From Longimicrobium sp. (GTDB taxonomy: Bacteria > Gemmatimonadota > Gemmatimonadetes > Longimicrobiales > Longimicrobiaceae): a DNA stretch of 64,000 nt. The notes below the pieces were generated by a model. It saw only the letters and a program-made list of their open reading frames with translations. It made no database searches and had not been told where the DNA came from. The position numbers and the translations under genes were made by a program. Within the stretch, counting starts at the first letter, position 1. The number at the start of each line of letters is the position of its first letter. The stretch is from contig NZ_DASVSF010000091.1 of the NCBI RefSeq assembly GCF_036388275.1, positions 1-64,000 on the forward strand, read 5' to 3'. This document shows positions 24,943 through 33,024 of this stretch, piece after piece.

Positions 24943-25155
24943 ATGAACTACGTTGCCGTGACCTCGTCGAACATCGCGGCGATTGGGTACGATGAGCACC
25001 GCGGGGTGTTGGGAGTGAGATTCAGAGCGGGGCGCGAGTACTGGTATTCGGGCGTTTCGCGCTCTGTTTACCAAAGTTTCCTGGGCGCCGGTTCGAAAGG
25101 GCGTTATTTCGAGACGTTCGTTAAACGGCTATATGGTTGCGTCAGAGTGGGATAG
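24943..25155 (+). CDS. KTSC domain protein
   Basis: 70-residue protein that is almost entirely one KTSC domain: SSNIAAIGYDEHRGVLGVRF, EYWYSGVSRSVYQSFLGAGSKGRYF. The terminal Lys-Thr/Ser-Cys-like signature is altered here. KTSC domains are small beta-rich modules of unknown function, sometimes next to RNA- or defence-related genes. GGAGG lies 7 nt before ATG 24943. The stop is 35 bp before the chosen start of the Pycsar-like effector, so the two may share a transcript. Confidence 0.82.
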   Translation: MNYVAVTSSNIAAIGYDEHRGVLGVRFRAGREYWYSGVSRSVYQSFLGAGSKGRYFETFVKRLYGCVRVG

Positions 25156-25190
25156 GCACAACTAACATACTCGCCTCCGCACCGAGTGGA

Positions 25191-26099
25191 ATGCTATCTC
25201 GTTTTGAAGGTCCTGCGGGTTTTGCCCGTCTGGTGGATGCCCTCCGCCGTCAGCGACTCGTGCACAGTGACACTGCCATCGCTGAGCAGTTCGCCCGGAC
25301 GGGTACGCTACGCTTCTTTGCCGCTGGGGCCCATGTCGTCTCCGAGGATGGTGACGACAACTCCGTGTTCTTTCTCCTCACGGGCGCGGGGTCCATACGG
25401 GTTCGCGGACGCGAGGTCGCCCTCCGGCGGGCAGGCGAGCACGTGGGTGAGATGGCTGCGATCGATCCCGCGGCACCGCGGTCTGCATCGGTAATTGCGG
25501 TTGAGCCGACTGTTGCCTTGGAGCTAAGTGACGTGCAGTTCCTGCACGTCGCGGATGCGAACCCGAGAGTATGGCATGCGGTGGCGACTACGCTCGCTGA
25601 ACGGCTGCGCGAGAGAGATCAATACGTTCGGCCACGGAGAGGGCCCTCCGGTCTGTTTATTGGATGCTCCGTGGAGGCTCTTCCCATTGCGCGGGCCGTG
25701 CAGGTAGAACTGGACCATGACCCAGTCATCGTAACAACCTGGACAAATGCGGTGTTTGGGGCGTCCCAAACAGCCTTGGACTCACTTGAGGCGCAATTGG
25801 TTCAAACCGACTTTGCCGTCGTAGTCCTGTCTCCGGACGATACGATCTCGAGTCGTGGCCGTCGCCGTGCTGGTCCTCGCGACAACGTGATCTTCGAACT
25901 CGGCTTATTCGCCGGAGCCTTGGGCCGTGGTAGGACGTTTATGCTGATCGAGCGCGGTGCTGATCTGAAGCTTCCGTCTGATCTTGTTGGGATTACACCA
26001 ATTACCTACAAACCGGGCGGTTCGGATACACTATCCGCTCGGATTGCCCCGGCCTGCGAGGAAATCAGGCGGGCAATCCTGTCACTCGGACCCCGTTGA
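25191..26099 (+). CDS. Cyclic-nucleotide-binding/TIR effector, PycTIR-like
   Basis: 302 aa in two domains. Residues ~25-145 form a CRP-type cyclic-nucleotide-binding domain with a canonical phosphate-binding cassette: G86-E87 … R97-S98-A99 (GEMAAIDPAAPRSAS). Residues ~154-300 are a TIR-like domain of the CAP12/PF10137 type: GLFIGCS, VVVLSPDDTISS, and RDNVIFELGLFAG with candidate catalytic Glu236. In Pycsar systems a cyclase senses phage and makes cCMP or cUMP, which activates PycTIR to deplete NAD+ and stop growth. The next gene is a class III cyclase 5 bp downstream, as expected. ATG 25191 is chosen; an in-frame TTG at 25137 would overlap the KTSC gene. Confidence 0.88.
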   Translation: MLSRFEGPAGFARLVDALRRQRLVHSDTAIAEQFARTGTLRFFAAGAHVVSEDGDDNSVFFLLTGAGSIRVRGREVALRRAGEHVGEMAAIDPAAPRSASVIAVEPTVALELSDVQFLHVADANPRVWHAVATTLAERLRERDQYVRPRRGPSGLFIGCSVEALPIARAVQVELDHDPVIVTTWTNAVFGASQTALDSLEAQLVQTDFAVVVLSPDDTISSRGRRRAGPRDNVIFELGLFAGALGRGRTFMLIERGADLKLPSDLVGITPITYKPGGSDTLSARIAPACEEIRRAILSLGPR

Positions 26100-26104
26100 T
26101 CACG

Positions 26105-26797
26105 ATGCCGCTTCACGAAGATCTTGCCTCAACCGTAGCGCAGACGTTCAAGTCTCAATGGAGCGTGCGAAATGGTACCACCGTGCCCATTCCCGAGCGG
26201 CTCGCTCTTGGCAATGACGCGGTGCAACTCGAAGCAACTGTGCTTTACGCGGATTTGTCGGATTCAACCGGGTTGGTTGATTCCTATGAGCCGCAGTTTG
26301 CGGCAGAAGTTTACAAGACATATCTGCACTGCGCCGCGAAAATCATTAAGGAACGGGGAGGGGAGATCACCGCCTACGATGGTGATCGCATCATGGCGGT
26401 TTTCTTGGGAGAGCGTAAGAATTCTTCGGCAGCGTGGGCAGCCTTCCAAATCAATTATGCGCGGCTCCATATCATTATGCCCGCGCTAACAGCGCAATAT
26501 CCTAAAGCCACTTACGAACTGCGTCACACGATCGGGATTGACACAAGTTCTTTGTTTGTGGCTCGTGAGGGTGTCCGTGGCGCTAATGATCTCGTGTGGG
26601 TTGGGAAAGCCGCAAACCATGCGGCAAAACTATGCTCATTGTCGTCGGACACGCCTCTCTGGATCACCGGTGATGTCTACGCAAGACTCAGGGACGACCT
26701 GAAAACTACCAACGGCCAATCCATGTGGGAGAAGCGACGGTGGACACAGATGAGCGACAGGACAGTCTATTGCTCGACATGGTGGTGGAAGGTTTAG
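26105..26797 (+). CDS. Class III nucleotide cyclase, PycC-like (predicted pyrimidine cyclase of Pycsar)
   Basis: 230-aa stand-alone cyclase domain without membrane or sensor modules. Metal ligands are Asp50 (TVLYADLSDSTG) and Asp94 (ITAYDGDRIMAVFLG). Asn171 is in place (VGKAANHAAKL), but the residue usually Arg four positions later is Lys175. A soluble single-domain cyclase paired with a TIR receptor is the defining layout of Pycsar, in which PycC makes cUMP or cCMP rather than cAMP; the nucleotide cannot be read from this sequence alone. ATG 26105 follows the effector stop by 5 bp; TTG 26096 overlaps it. Lower GC than the core supports lateral acquisition. Confidence 0.87.
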   Translation: MPLHEDLASTVAQTFKSQWSVRNGTTVPIPERLALGNDAVQLEATVLYADLSDSTGLVDSYEPQFAAEVYKTYLHCAAKIIKERGGEITAYDGDRIMAVFLGERKNSSAAWAAFQINYARLHIIMPALTAQYPKATYELRHTIGIDTSSLFVAREGVRGANDLVWVGKAANHAAKLCSLSSDTPLWITGDVYARLRDDLKTTNGQSMWEKRRWTQMSDRTVYCSTWWWKV

Positions 26798-27140
26798 GTT
26801 GTGCTCAGATGTAAGCACGACTGTTTGGAAGCTTGACGAACCAGACGATTCCCATAGTCGGGTGCCAGCGGGAACCACACAACCAGCGTGGTGGCACAGC
26901 GCGGCCCGTGCGACTGTAGGAGTTTCGTGAAAAGTAACATACTACGGAAATTCTCCGGTGCGTGCCCAACCCAGCTCACCGTCAACCCGGGTCTGCTTCG
27001 GTAAACGCCAACTCAGCCGACGAATAGCAGGTTGGGCGGAAGCTAAACTGGCCGCGCGACCGCACGCTTAGATGCGAGAGCGCGCCAACTGCGTGACGGG
27101 GCTCGGCAGCCGCAACTCTGGAGTTGCGACTGCCGTTCGT
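26798..27140. other. Intergenic region, no feature recognised
   Basis: About 340 bp between the cyclase and the small minus-strand gene. Short reading frames exist, but none has a ribosome binding site or motif. An inverted repeat GCAACTCTGGAGTTGC near 27114-27129 is the only structure noted. Confidence 0.4.
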
Positions 27141-27317
27141 TCAGCGAGAGAGCCTGCGGACCACCTCCCGCGCCCCCCGCCTGTAGACGGTTAGGCAAAC
27201 CAACTCACCCGCCGCATCCCGGACCTCCCAGAATCGGCTTTTGTCCTGCTTCTGGATCGAGTAGCCGGCCTGCTGCTCCAGCGTGGACCTCGGCGGGACC
27301 GTGTGCTCCACAACCAT
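27141..27317 (-). CDS. Small basic protein (FWEVRD…GELVCLTVYRRGAREVVRRL family)
   Basis: 58-aa product starting at ATG 27317, with GGAG 5 nt upstream. The core FWEVRDAAGELVCLTVYRRG followed by AREVVRRLS forms two or three strands and a helix. I recall similar short proteins on plasmids and other mobile elements, with no known role. A promoter with TTGACA and a 17-bp spacer lies upstream at 27457-27485, in a region shared with the divergent HTH gene. The pair therefore looks like one divergently regulated module. Confidence 0.6.
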   Translation of the reverse strand: MVVEHTVPPRSTLEQQAGYSIQKQDKSRFWEVRDAAGELVCLTVYRRGAREVVRRLSR

Positions 27318-27453
27318 AGTGGCTCCAATCCTCTTGACCCGTGCCGCCCGGCAGGGCTACCGTTGTCGGTGGGCGGCCTTCGGGTCGTTCGTGTGAGGCT
27401 GGTCGGTTCTTCTTGGCGGGAGAGCGGCCAGCCTTCTTTTCGCCCTGCGTGGA

Positions 27454-27497
27454 AATAACCTAGTACCGCACGGGGGATTTGTCAATAACCACGTACC
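27454..27497. promoter_or_regulatory. Divergent promoter with direct-repeat operator
   Basis: On the minus strand TTGACA (27485-27480), a 17-bp spacer and TAGGTT (27462-27457) form a promoter for the 58-aa gene. Two direct repeats, AATAACCTAGTACC (27454-27467) and AATAACCACGTACC (27484-27497), 30 bp apart, cover its -10 and -35 regions. They are candidate binding sites for the HTH protein encoded from 27507. Confidence 0.55.
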
Positions 27498-27506
27498 AGT
27501 CCGGCG

Positions 27507-27758
27507 ATGGACTTCAAAGAGGCGACAGACGTGCTCTGGGGCACGCAGCCCGTGACCGCGGCGGACATGGCCGAGCGGCTCGGGAAGGACCCGCACACGA
27601 TTCGCCGCGCGCGGATGAGCGGGCCGAACGCGCGCTCGGCGCCGAAGGGGTGGGAGGCGGTGGTGGCGGACCTGGCGGAGAAGCATGCGGACGAGCTGGA
27701 ACGGCGCGTCCTGATGCTGCGCCGGCTCACTGTGGAACTCCGGACGGAGGACAGGTAG
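27507..27758 (+). CDS. Small helix-turn-helix protein (intact member of a local repeat family)
   Basis: 83 aa. Residues ~17-37 form a helix-turn-helix (TAADMAERLGKDPHTIRRARM), followed by a conserved linker (SGPNARSAPKGWEAVVADLAE) and a C-terminal helix with heptad-like leucines. It starts 10 bp after a direct-repeat operator and diverges from the 58-aa gene, so autoregulation is likely. Three broken relatives lie downstream (32300, 34821, 36128), all keeping the linker and losing the helix-turn-helix. A terminator-like hairpin follows at 27838. DNA-binding is inferred from the motif. Confidence 0.68.
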   Translation: MDFKEATDVLWGTQPVTAADMAERLGKDPHTIRRARMSGPNARSAPKGWEAVVADLAEKHADELERRVLMLRRLTVELRTEDR

Positions 27759-27837
27759 CGCTCGGCGCGCGTTTGCGTGCAGATGCATCGTGCTGCGATC
27801 GCCGGGCGAAGGCGGCCAATCACCAACGTCATGCGAA

Positions 27838-27868
27838 AGAGGCCCTGCCCGGATTGGGCGGGGCCTCT
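27838..27868. terminator. Bidirectional terminator-like hairpin
   Basis: A 13-bp stem (AGAGGCCCTGCCC/GGGCGGGGCCTCT, one G-T pair) with a 5-nt loop lies between the convergent HTH gene and the secreted-protein gene at 27907. Confidence 0.7.
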
Positions 27869-27906
27869 GTGCGCGCGGTCGGATGTATCCGCCTGCCGGC
27901 CGGAGC

Positions 27907-28389
27907 TCAGTCGCGCGTCTGCTGGGCGGGAAGGAGGATCTCCAGTGCGCGGTGCCTACCGACCCCCTGCACCTCCCGCGGCTCCACCGCCGCGAGCCTG
28001 CGCAGCACGGTAGCGGCCCAGGCCAGGTTCCGTACGGGTTCCGTGGCCGTCAATCTAAGCACCTGCGGGTCGCCCGTCGGTTCGTCACCCCGCGCCTTGC
28101 GGATCGTAAGGAGACCTACCACCGCCTCGGAAAGAACTTCGGGAGTCGCGTTCTCGGCTCGCAGCAGGATCACGTCCGCGGCCGTGCTGCCGGGACGCCG
28201 CAGGAGGACGGCGTTCGCACCGCCGTAGCCCATGTTGGACACCAGCACGATGGTAGCCGGCACGCTGCGCTCAATCCTGGCAGCAGCCCCGGGGGGAGCC
28301 TGGGCCCGGAGATCCTCGCAGACGCCGAAACCTCCGACCAGGAGCGCCGCGGCAAACGCGGCGCTGCGAAACAGCTGGGACAACTTCAT
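27907..28389 (-). CDS. Secreted protein, hypothetical
   Basis: 160 aa with a signal peptide (MKLSQLFRSAAFAAALLVGGFG…RAQA). The mature part alternates strands and Arg-rich helices (TIVLVSNMGYGGANAVLLRR, ADVILLRAENATPEVLSEAVVGLLTIRKARGD). AGAGG precedes ATG 28389. It is the second gene of a leftward pair 28 bp after the lipoprotein at 28418. No family is recognised. A periplasmic location is likely. Confidence 0.62.
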   Translation of the reverse strand: MKLSQLFRSAAFAAALLVGGFGVCEDLRAQAPPGAAARIERSVPATIVLVSNMGYGGANAVLLRRPGSTAADVILLRAENATPEVLSEAVVGLLTIRKARGDEPTGDPQVLRLTATEPVRNLAWAATVLRRLAAVEPREVQGVGRHRALEILLPAQQTRD

Positions 28390-28417
28390 GAGAGCCTCTT
28401 TTCCATGAGGGGACAAT

Positions 28418-29176
28418 TCAGTTGGAATAGCACGTCGTCTCATACTCGTATCCCTCGAATTCCCAGTAGCTGCCGTTCCACACCTCTACTCTGTACGTCG
28501 TCGTCTGGCACCAGCTGCCCCCGCTTGAAGCCGCGGAACCATCGCCACCAGACCCACTGCCGCCATCGCTTGGACCGGAGCCACCCTCCTCACCCGGCGG
28601 GGGCGAATCCTCGTCCTCCTCTTTCGGACAGGAGGGCTGAGTAGCGGCCGCTTGCGCGAAGCCGGGGCTGGCGGTCTGGTTGATGGTACCCCAGGCACCA
28701 GCCCAATACGTCGTCCGTGCAGATTGGAGTACGTCAAAATTAGCGGTATGGTCGCAGCTCGATCCGACGGTGTATTGAAACGGCTGGCCTTTGATCTGTG
28801 CTTGTGGGAAGATAGTCGCCTGAGGGAATTCTTCTGAAGGGCTTGCTACATGACTGGTGCCATGCAAGATGCCGAGCGTGAGCTTCATCACACCGCGATT
28901 GCCATACCATTCGCTACTGCCGTAACCCTCGGCGATTTTGTTGTTCCACTGCACCCGGGCTCGGACGCTCTTTACGTACGGCGTGTAATTGTCGGGAACT
29001 TGGGATTCATTCTCAAAATACGGGAGTTCCTGGCCGTCATCCGTGATGATCGTGGCCTGATGATTTGGTCCCGTCGACGGTGCCGGAATCCTGCCCGGCT
29101 GCGTTATGTCCGCGCATCCAACCGCGGCGGTTGCGGTACACACCGCAACCATGATTCGTCTCCAACGGTGTTTCAT
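28418..29176 (-). CDS. Lipoprotein with Ser/Gly/Asp-rich linker, hypothetical
   Basis: 252 aa. Signal and lipobox (VAVCTATAAVGCAD) are followed by a globular region with few known features (QWNNKIAEGYGSSEWYGNRG; a Cys at SSCDHTANF), a Pro/Glu/Ser/Gly low-complexity linker (residues ~185-225), and a short Cys- and aromatic-rich tail (WCQTTTYRVEVWNGSYWEFEG … TTCYSN) that could form a disulfide-bonded adhesion-like module. CAGGAG precedes ATG 29176. No homolog is recognised. Surface location is likely. Confidence 0.62.
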   Translation of the reverse strand: MKHRWRRIMVAVCTATAAVGCADITQPGRIPAPSTGPNHQATIITDDGQELPYFENESQVPDNYTPYVKSVRARVQWNNKIAEGYGSSEWYGNRGVMKLTLGILHGTSHVASPSEEFPQATIFPQAQIKGQPFQYTVGSSCDHTANFDVLQSARTTYWAGAWGTINQTASPGFAQAAATQPSCPKEEDEDSPPPGEEGGSGPSDGGSGSGGDGSAASSGGSWCQTTTYRVEVWNGSYWEFEGYEYETTCYSN

Positions 29177-29236
29177 CCCGGGCTCCTGGTGGGATTGTGG
29201 TGGTGCACCCTGCGCGTCACGATGCAGCAGATCCAT

Positions 29237-30586
29237 TCAGGATGGGGTCCGAGGACACTCCACCCGTACGTGGATCAAAAGTGAGAACAGGGTGGTTCGC
29301 TCGCGGTCCATCGCGGGTCCCGAGATCAGAATCTCGGACGGGCCAGTCTGGCCCGCCGCGAACGACGCGTCGTACGGTGAAGGAATGCTCCCCAGCAGCA
29401 CCGCGGTGCCGGCTGAATCCCGAGCGAACCGGATGTCGCGCCCGGGCGAGCCCGGCGGCGCGTGCTCGGAAACCCAGAGATTCACGCCCTGCGAGAGCGG
29501 AAGGAACCACACCTTCGTGAACGGGTGAAGGGCCGGATCCAGAACGACGATGGGACCGTCACCCTTCTGAATGCTTCCATGCATCACGTGCGCTTCGGAG
29601 CGTGAAGAACCCTCCGGTCCGGGGACCTCGGCCCACCACGTGAGGACGGGTCCGGCCGGCGAGTCGTCGAACCAGGCACGCCGCACCTCGGAGCGGCTGC
29701 TGGACACGGCCCTGTGCAGGATGCGCCACGTGGGCTGGCGCACCCAGAGGAGGATGGAGCTGCCGTCCTGGCGCAGGCGCAGATCCGCCTGCTGCGACGC
29801 CACCACGAGCCCCAGGTCGTCGGAGTACGCCAGGTCCGGCACGGCGTAGCCGCTGCGTACGATCTCATACGTCCAGTGCCCGTCGATCTTCTCGTACACG
29901 ATGAAGGCGCCGGTGCCGTTCGCGGCCCTGTGCGGCAGTGCCCACGCGATGCCCTTGTCCGTGGCGATCAGTCTCGAGCCGCCCCTCGCCCTGATCGGTG
30001 TGCCCTCGTCCGGCGCGGGAAACGGCAGCCGCTCGAGCACCGTCCACCGCTGCCCATCCAGAACGCCGTGCCACAAGGCCACCGTGCTGTCGCGGAGCGT
30101 ATCCCGCGGAGCGACTTCGGCGAATACCACCGCCCATGTTCCATCGGGACGGGCAACCGCCCTGATGCCTTCGGTCAGGTGCAGAGGAATGGGAGAGGTG
30201 ACTACTCGGGCGGGCCCGGACGGTGGGAGCACGGCTCCGAAAACGCTGTCCTTCGCGAGTTGCTGCCACTTTCCCTCGGCGCTCTGCCGAAGCATGAGGT
30301 TGTAGCTGCCCGCCAGGAGCATTTCGCCCCGGCTGGAACGGCTCATCATTTCCGGGTAGATGTAGAGCTGCCGGCCCTCCGTATCCATCAACCGCTCGCG
30401 AGCTACTTCGTGAACCACACAGCGGCCGGCGGCGGACCCATGCCCCGTGTGCCCATCGGTGCGGCCCTGAAGCGCGCTCGGGGGTGCCGAGTGAACCGCG
30501 CCGCAGGCCTGGAGCAGCGTGGCCAGGATGACGACGGCGGTGGCCTGCGCGAGGCGCGGAAGGTGGCTGCCAGCACTCGCCCTCAT
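29237..30586 (-). CDS. Lipoprotein, downstream copy of a tandem duplication (likely beta-propeller)
   Basis: 449 aa. Lipoprotein signal with LLQACGAV, then repeated strand blocks such as WAVVFAEVAP, DSTVALWHGVLDGQRW, AYSDDLGLVVAS, SSILLWVRQPTW and PVLTWWAEVPG, suggesting a sialidase- or propeller-like fold. It is highly similar along its whole length to the next gene upstream (30583-32001). ATG 30586 overlaps the stop of that gene by 4 nt (ATGA). It ends at TGA, where the paralog reads TGG and continues for ~33 codons. A stretch of the paralog reading frame runs through this gene, so the true start was set by the lipoprotein signal. Confidence 0.72.
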   Translation of the reverse strand: MRASAGSHLPRLAQATAVVILATLLQACGAVHSAPPSALQGRTDGHTGHGSAAGRCVVHEVARERLMDTEGRQLYIYPEMMSRSSRGEMLLAGSYNLMLRQSAEGKWQQLAKDSVFGAVLPPSGPARVVTSPIPLHLTEGIRAVARPDGTWAVVFAEVAPRDTLRDSTVALWHGVLDGQRWTVLERLPFPAPDEGTPIRARGGSRLIATDKGIAWALPHRAANGTGAFIVYEKIDGHWTYEIVRSGYAVPDLAYSDDLGLVVASQQADLRLRQDGSSILLWVRQPTWRILHRAVSSSRSEVRRAWFDDSPAGPVLTWWAEVPGPEGSSRSEAHVMHGSIQKGDGPIVVLDPALHPFTKVWFLPLSQGVNLWVSEHAPPGSPGRDIRFARDSAGTAVLLGSIPSPYDASFAAGQTGPSEILISGPAMDRERTTLFSLLIHVRVECPRTPS

Positions 30587-32001
30587 GCCTGCCCCGGTGG
30601 GTCGCGGACGATTTCCGAGATGGTCGGCAACGGGAGCCCTGGACGGAACGCGGATCGGGAGGGATGCAGCAGATCCATCCAGGACGAGGTCCGAGGACAC
30701 TCCACCCGTACACGGATCAAAAGCGAGAACAGGGTGGTCCGCTCGCGGTCCATCGCAAGGCCCGAGATCAGAATCTCGGACGGGCCAGTCTGGGCGGCCC
30801 CAAAAAACGCCTCGTACGGTGAAGGAATGCTGCCCAGCAGCACCGTGGTGCCCGCGGAATCCCGAGCGAACCGGATGTCGCGCCCGGGCCCGCCGGGCGG
30901 CGCGTGCTCGGAGATCCAGAGATTCACGCCGTGCGAGAGCGGAAGAAACCATACCTTGCTGAACGGGTGAACGGCCGGATCCAGAACGACGATGGGCCCG
31001 TCGCCCTTCTGAATGCTTCCATGCATCACGTGTGCTTCGAAGCGTGAAGAACCCTCCGGTCCGCGGACCTCGGCCCTCCACGTGAGGACGGGGCCCGCCG
31101 GCGAGTCGTCGAACCAGGCACGCCGTACCTCGGAGCGGCTGCTGGACACGGCCCTGTGCAGGATGCGCCAGGTGGGCTGGCGCACCCAGAGGACGATGGA
31201 ACTGCCGTCCTCGCGCAGGCGCCGATCCGCCTGGTGCGACGCCACCACGAGCCCCAGGTCGTCGGAGTACGCCAGGTCCGGCGTGGCGTAGCCGCTGTGT
31301 ATGATCTCGTAAGCCCAGCGCCCGCCGATCTTCTCGTACACGATGAAGGCGCCGGTGCCGTTCGCCGCCCTGTGCGGCAGTGCCCACGCGAGGCCCTCGC
31401 CCGTGGCGATCAGTCTCGAGCCGCTCCTCGCGTAGACCGGTGTGCCCTCGTCCGGTGTGGGGAACGGCAGCCGCTCGAGCACCGTCCACCGCTGCCCATC
31501 CAGAACGCCGTGCCACAAGGCCACCGTGCTGTCGCGAAGCGTGTCCTGAGGAGCGACCTCGGCGAATACCACCACCCATGTTCCGTCGGGTCGGGCAACC
31601 GCCCTGATGCCTTCGGTCAGGTGCAGAGGAATGGGAGAGATGACTACCCGGGCGCCCCCGGACGGTGGGAGCACGGCTCCGAAAACGCTGTCCTTCGCGA
31701 ACGGCTGCCACTTTCCCTCGACGTTCTGAATGAGATTGTAGCTGCCCGCCAGGAGCATTTCGCCCCGGCTGGAACGGCTCATCACTTCCGGGTAGATGTA
31801 GAGTTGCCGGCCCTCCGCATCCAGCAACCGCTCGCGAGAAATTTCCTGAACCACACATCGGCCGGCGGCGGACTCATGCCCCGTGTGCCCATGGGTGCGG
31901 CTCTGAACCGCGCCGCAGGCCTGGAGCAGCGTGGACAGGACGAGGACGGCGGTGACCTGCGCGAGGCGCGGAAGATGGCGACCGGCAGCACCGGCCCTCA
32001 T
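30583..32001 (-). CDS. Lipoprotein, upstream copy of a tandem duplication (likely beta-propeller)
   Basis: 472 aa. Same architecture as its neighbour: signal with LLQACGAV, a His-containing segment (RTHGHTGHESAAG), then propeller-like repeats. Compared with the other copy it lacks a few residues after GSYNL and has a 33-residue C-terminal extension (WMDLLHPSRSAFRPG…) created where the sister copy has a TGA stop. Start ATG 32001. The pair forms an overlapping operon. The exported location is clear from the lipobox; the molecular role is not known. Confidence 0.72.
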   Translation of the reverse strand: MRAGAAGRHLPRLAQVTAVLVLSTLLQACGAVQSRTHGHTGHESAAGRCVVQEISRERLLDAEGRQLYIYPEVMSRSSRGEMLLAGSYNLIQNVEGKWQPFAKDSVFGAVLPPSGGARVVISPIPLHLTEGIRAVARPDGTWVVVFAEVAPQDTLRDSTVALWHGVLDGQRWTVLERLPFPTPDEGTPVYARSGSRLIATGEGLAWALPHRAANGTGAFIVYEKIGGRWAYEIIHSGYATPDLAYSDDLGLVVASHQADRRLREDGSSIVLWVRQPTWRILHRAVSSSRSEVRRAWFDDSPAGPVLTWRAEVRGPEGSSRFEAHVMHGSIQKGDGPIVVLDPAVHPFSKVWFLPLSHGVNLWISEHAPPGGPGRDIRFARDSAGTTVLLGSIPSPYEAFFGAAQTGPSEILISGLAMDRERTTLFSLLIRVRVECPRTSSWMDLLHPSRSAFRPGLPLPTISEIVRDPPGQA

Positions 32002-32299
32002 GCCTGCCCCGGTGGGACGCAGACGAACGATTCGCAAACGAGAGCCTTCCGAAAGGGCCGCGTCACGGCGCGAGAATGTTCCCCCGGTCGGCCTGCGTTG
32101 GGCCGCTGGATGGGCGCGAGTCGTGCGGGGCCTCTCTTCGACGCGAGCGGACACTGCCCTCAACAGGGGCTTTTGTTTGGGCGCAAAAGGCGCGCCAGGG
32201 CCGCGTGGGGATCGGGCTTGGCAGGCGCGCGGACCAACTCGGAATCGCGCCACTTCGTGCTCATATCGAGCACGTCTGAAAGACCGTTTCGGTGTCGCA
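32002..32299. other. Intergenic region upstream of the lipoprotein pair
   Basis: About 300 bp with no supported gene. It should contain the promoter of the leftward lipoprotein operon, but I cannot point to a clear -35/-10 pair. Confidence 0.4.
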
Positions 32300-32459
32300 G
32301 TTCGGCGCGGCGGATGAGCGGGCCGAACGCGCGCTCGGCACCGGAGGAGTGGGAGGCGGTGGTGGCGGACCTGGCGGAGAGCACGCGGACGAGCTGGAGC
32401 GGCATGTAGAACGGCTGCGAGTCTTGGCCGCTGAGCTACGTAGTCGCGCATCGCCGTGA
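32300..32459 (+). pseudogene. Truncated, frameshifted copy of the small HTH gene
   Basis: Matches 27600-27710 closely (GATGAGCGGGCCGAACGCGC core). It lacks the helix-turn-helix part and has a 1-nt deletion in the codons for LAEKHAD, which breaks the frame. The tail still reads DELERHVERLR… to a stop near 32459. Confidence 0.75.
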
Positions 32460-32493
32460 GGCGCCGAACACCTTTGTGCGCTCGAGGCCGGTT

Positions 32494-32865
32494 GTGAAAA
32501 ATCTGCTGTGGATCGACTGCATCGCAGGCGCGCTCGCCGGAGTGCTGGTGCTGTTGTTCAGTGGGTGGCTCAGCAGCCTGCACGCGTTGCCGCGAGAACT
32601 CCTGCTGGCGAACGGCGCGATGAACCTGCTCTACGCATCGTTCTCCTTCAGCCTCGCCGTGCGGGCGAGACGGCCGCGGTCATTGATCAACGTGCTGGTA
32701 TTCGCGAATCTCTCCTGGGCGATCGTGTGCCTGTGCCTGGTTACGGTTTTCGCCGGGTCGGCGACCGCGTTCGGCATTGGGCACCTGGTGGGAGAGGCGG
32801 TTTTCGTCGGAGGGCTGGCGGGACTGGAGTGGAGGTGGCGCGACCAGCTCCTCGCGGCGGCATGA
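32494..32865 (+). CDS. Four-helix integral membrane protein, hypothetical
   Basis: 123 aa with four predicted membrane helices: WIDCIAGALAGVLVLLFSGWL, LANGAMNLLYASFSFSLAV, LINVLVFANLSWAIVCLCLVTVF and IGHLVGEAVFVGGLAGLEWRW. The topology resembles small SPW/DoxX-like inner-membrane proteins. GTG 32494 has GAGG 6 nt upstream and removes six basic residues that would precede it; GTG 32476 is the alternative start. It stands alone downstream of a broken HTH copy. Confidence 0.7.
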   Translation: MKNLLWIDCIAGALAGVLVLLFSGWLSSLHALPRELLLANGAMNLLYASFSFSLAVRARRPRSLINVLVFANLSWAIVCLCLVTVFAGSATAFGIGHLVGEAVFVGGLAGLEWRWRDQLLAAA

Positions 32866-33024
32866 GGCACCCCCGGACTGCCGCCCGCACTCTCCCGTGC
32901 GCGCGCACGCGATACGCTGATCCCCGCGATCGATCCCCCCGAGGTCGAGTCCGGCGTTGCCGACCGGGCATGTTCCCATTACGCTTCCATCCACTCACCG
33001 CCACCTGTCCCGGTAGTCCGTTCC

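Noticed and set aside
29237..31858. Single 873-residue minus-strand frame spanning both lipoprotein copies
   Set aside because: Its first half is an out-of-frame shadow of the upstream paralog. The real gene begins at the lipoprotein signal at 30586.
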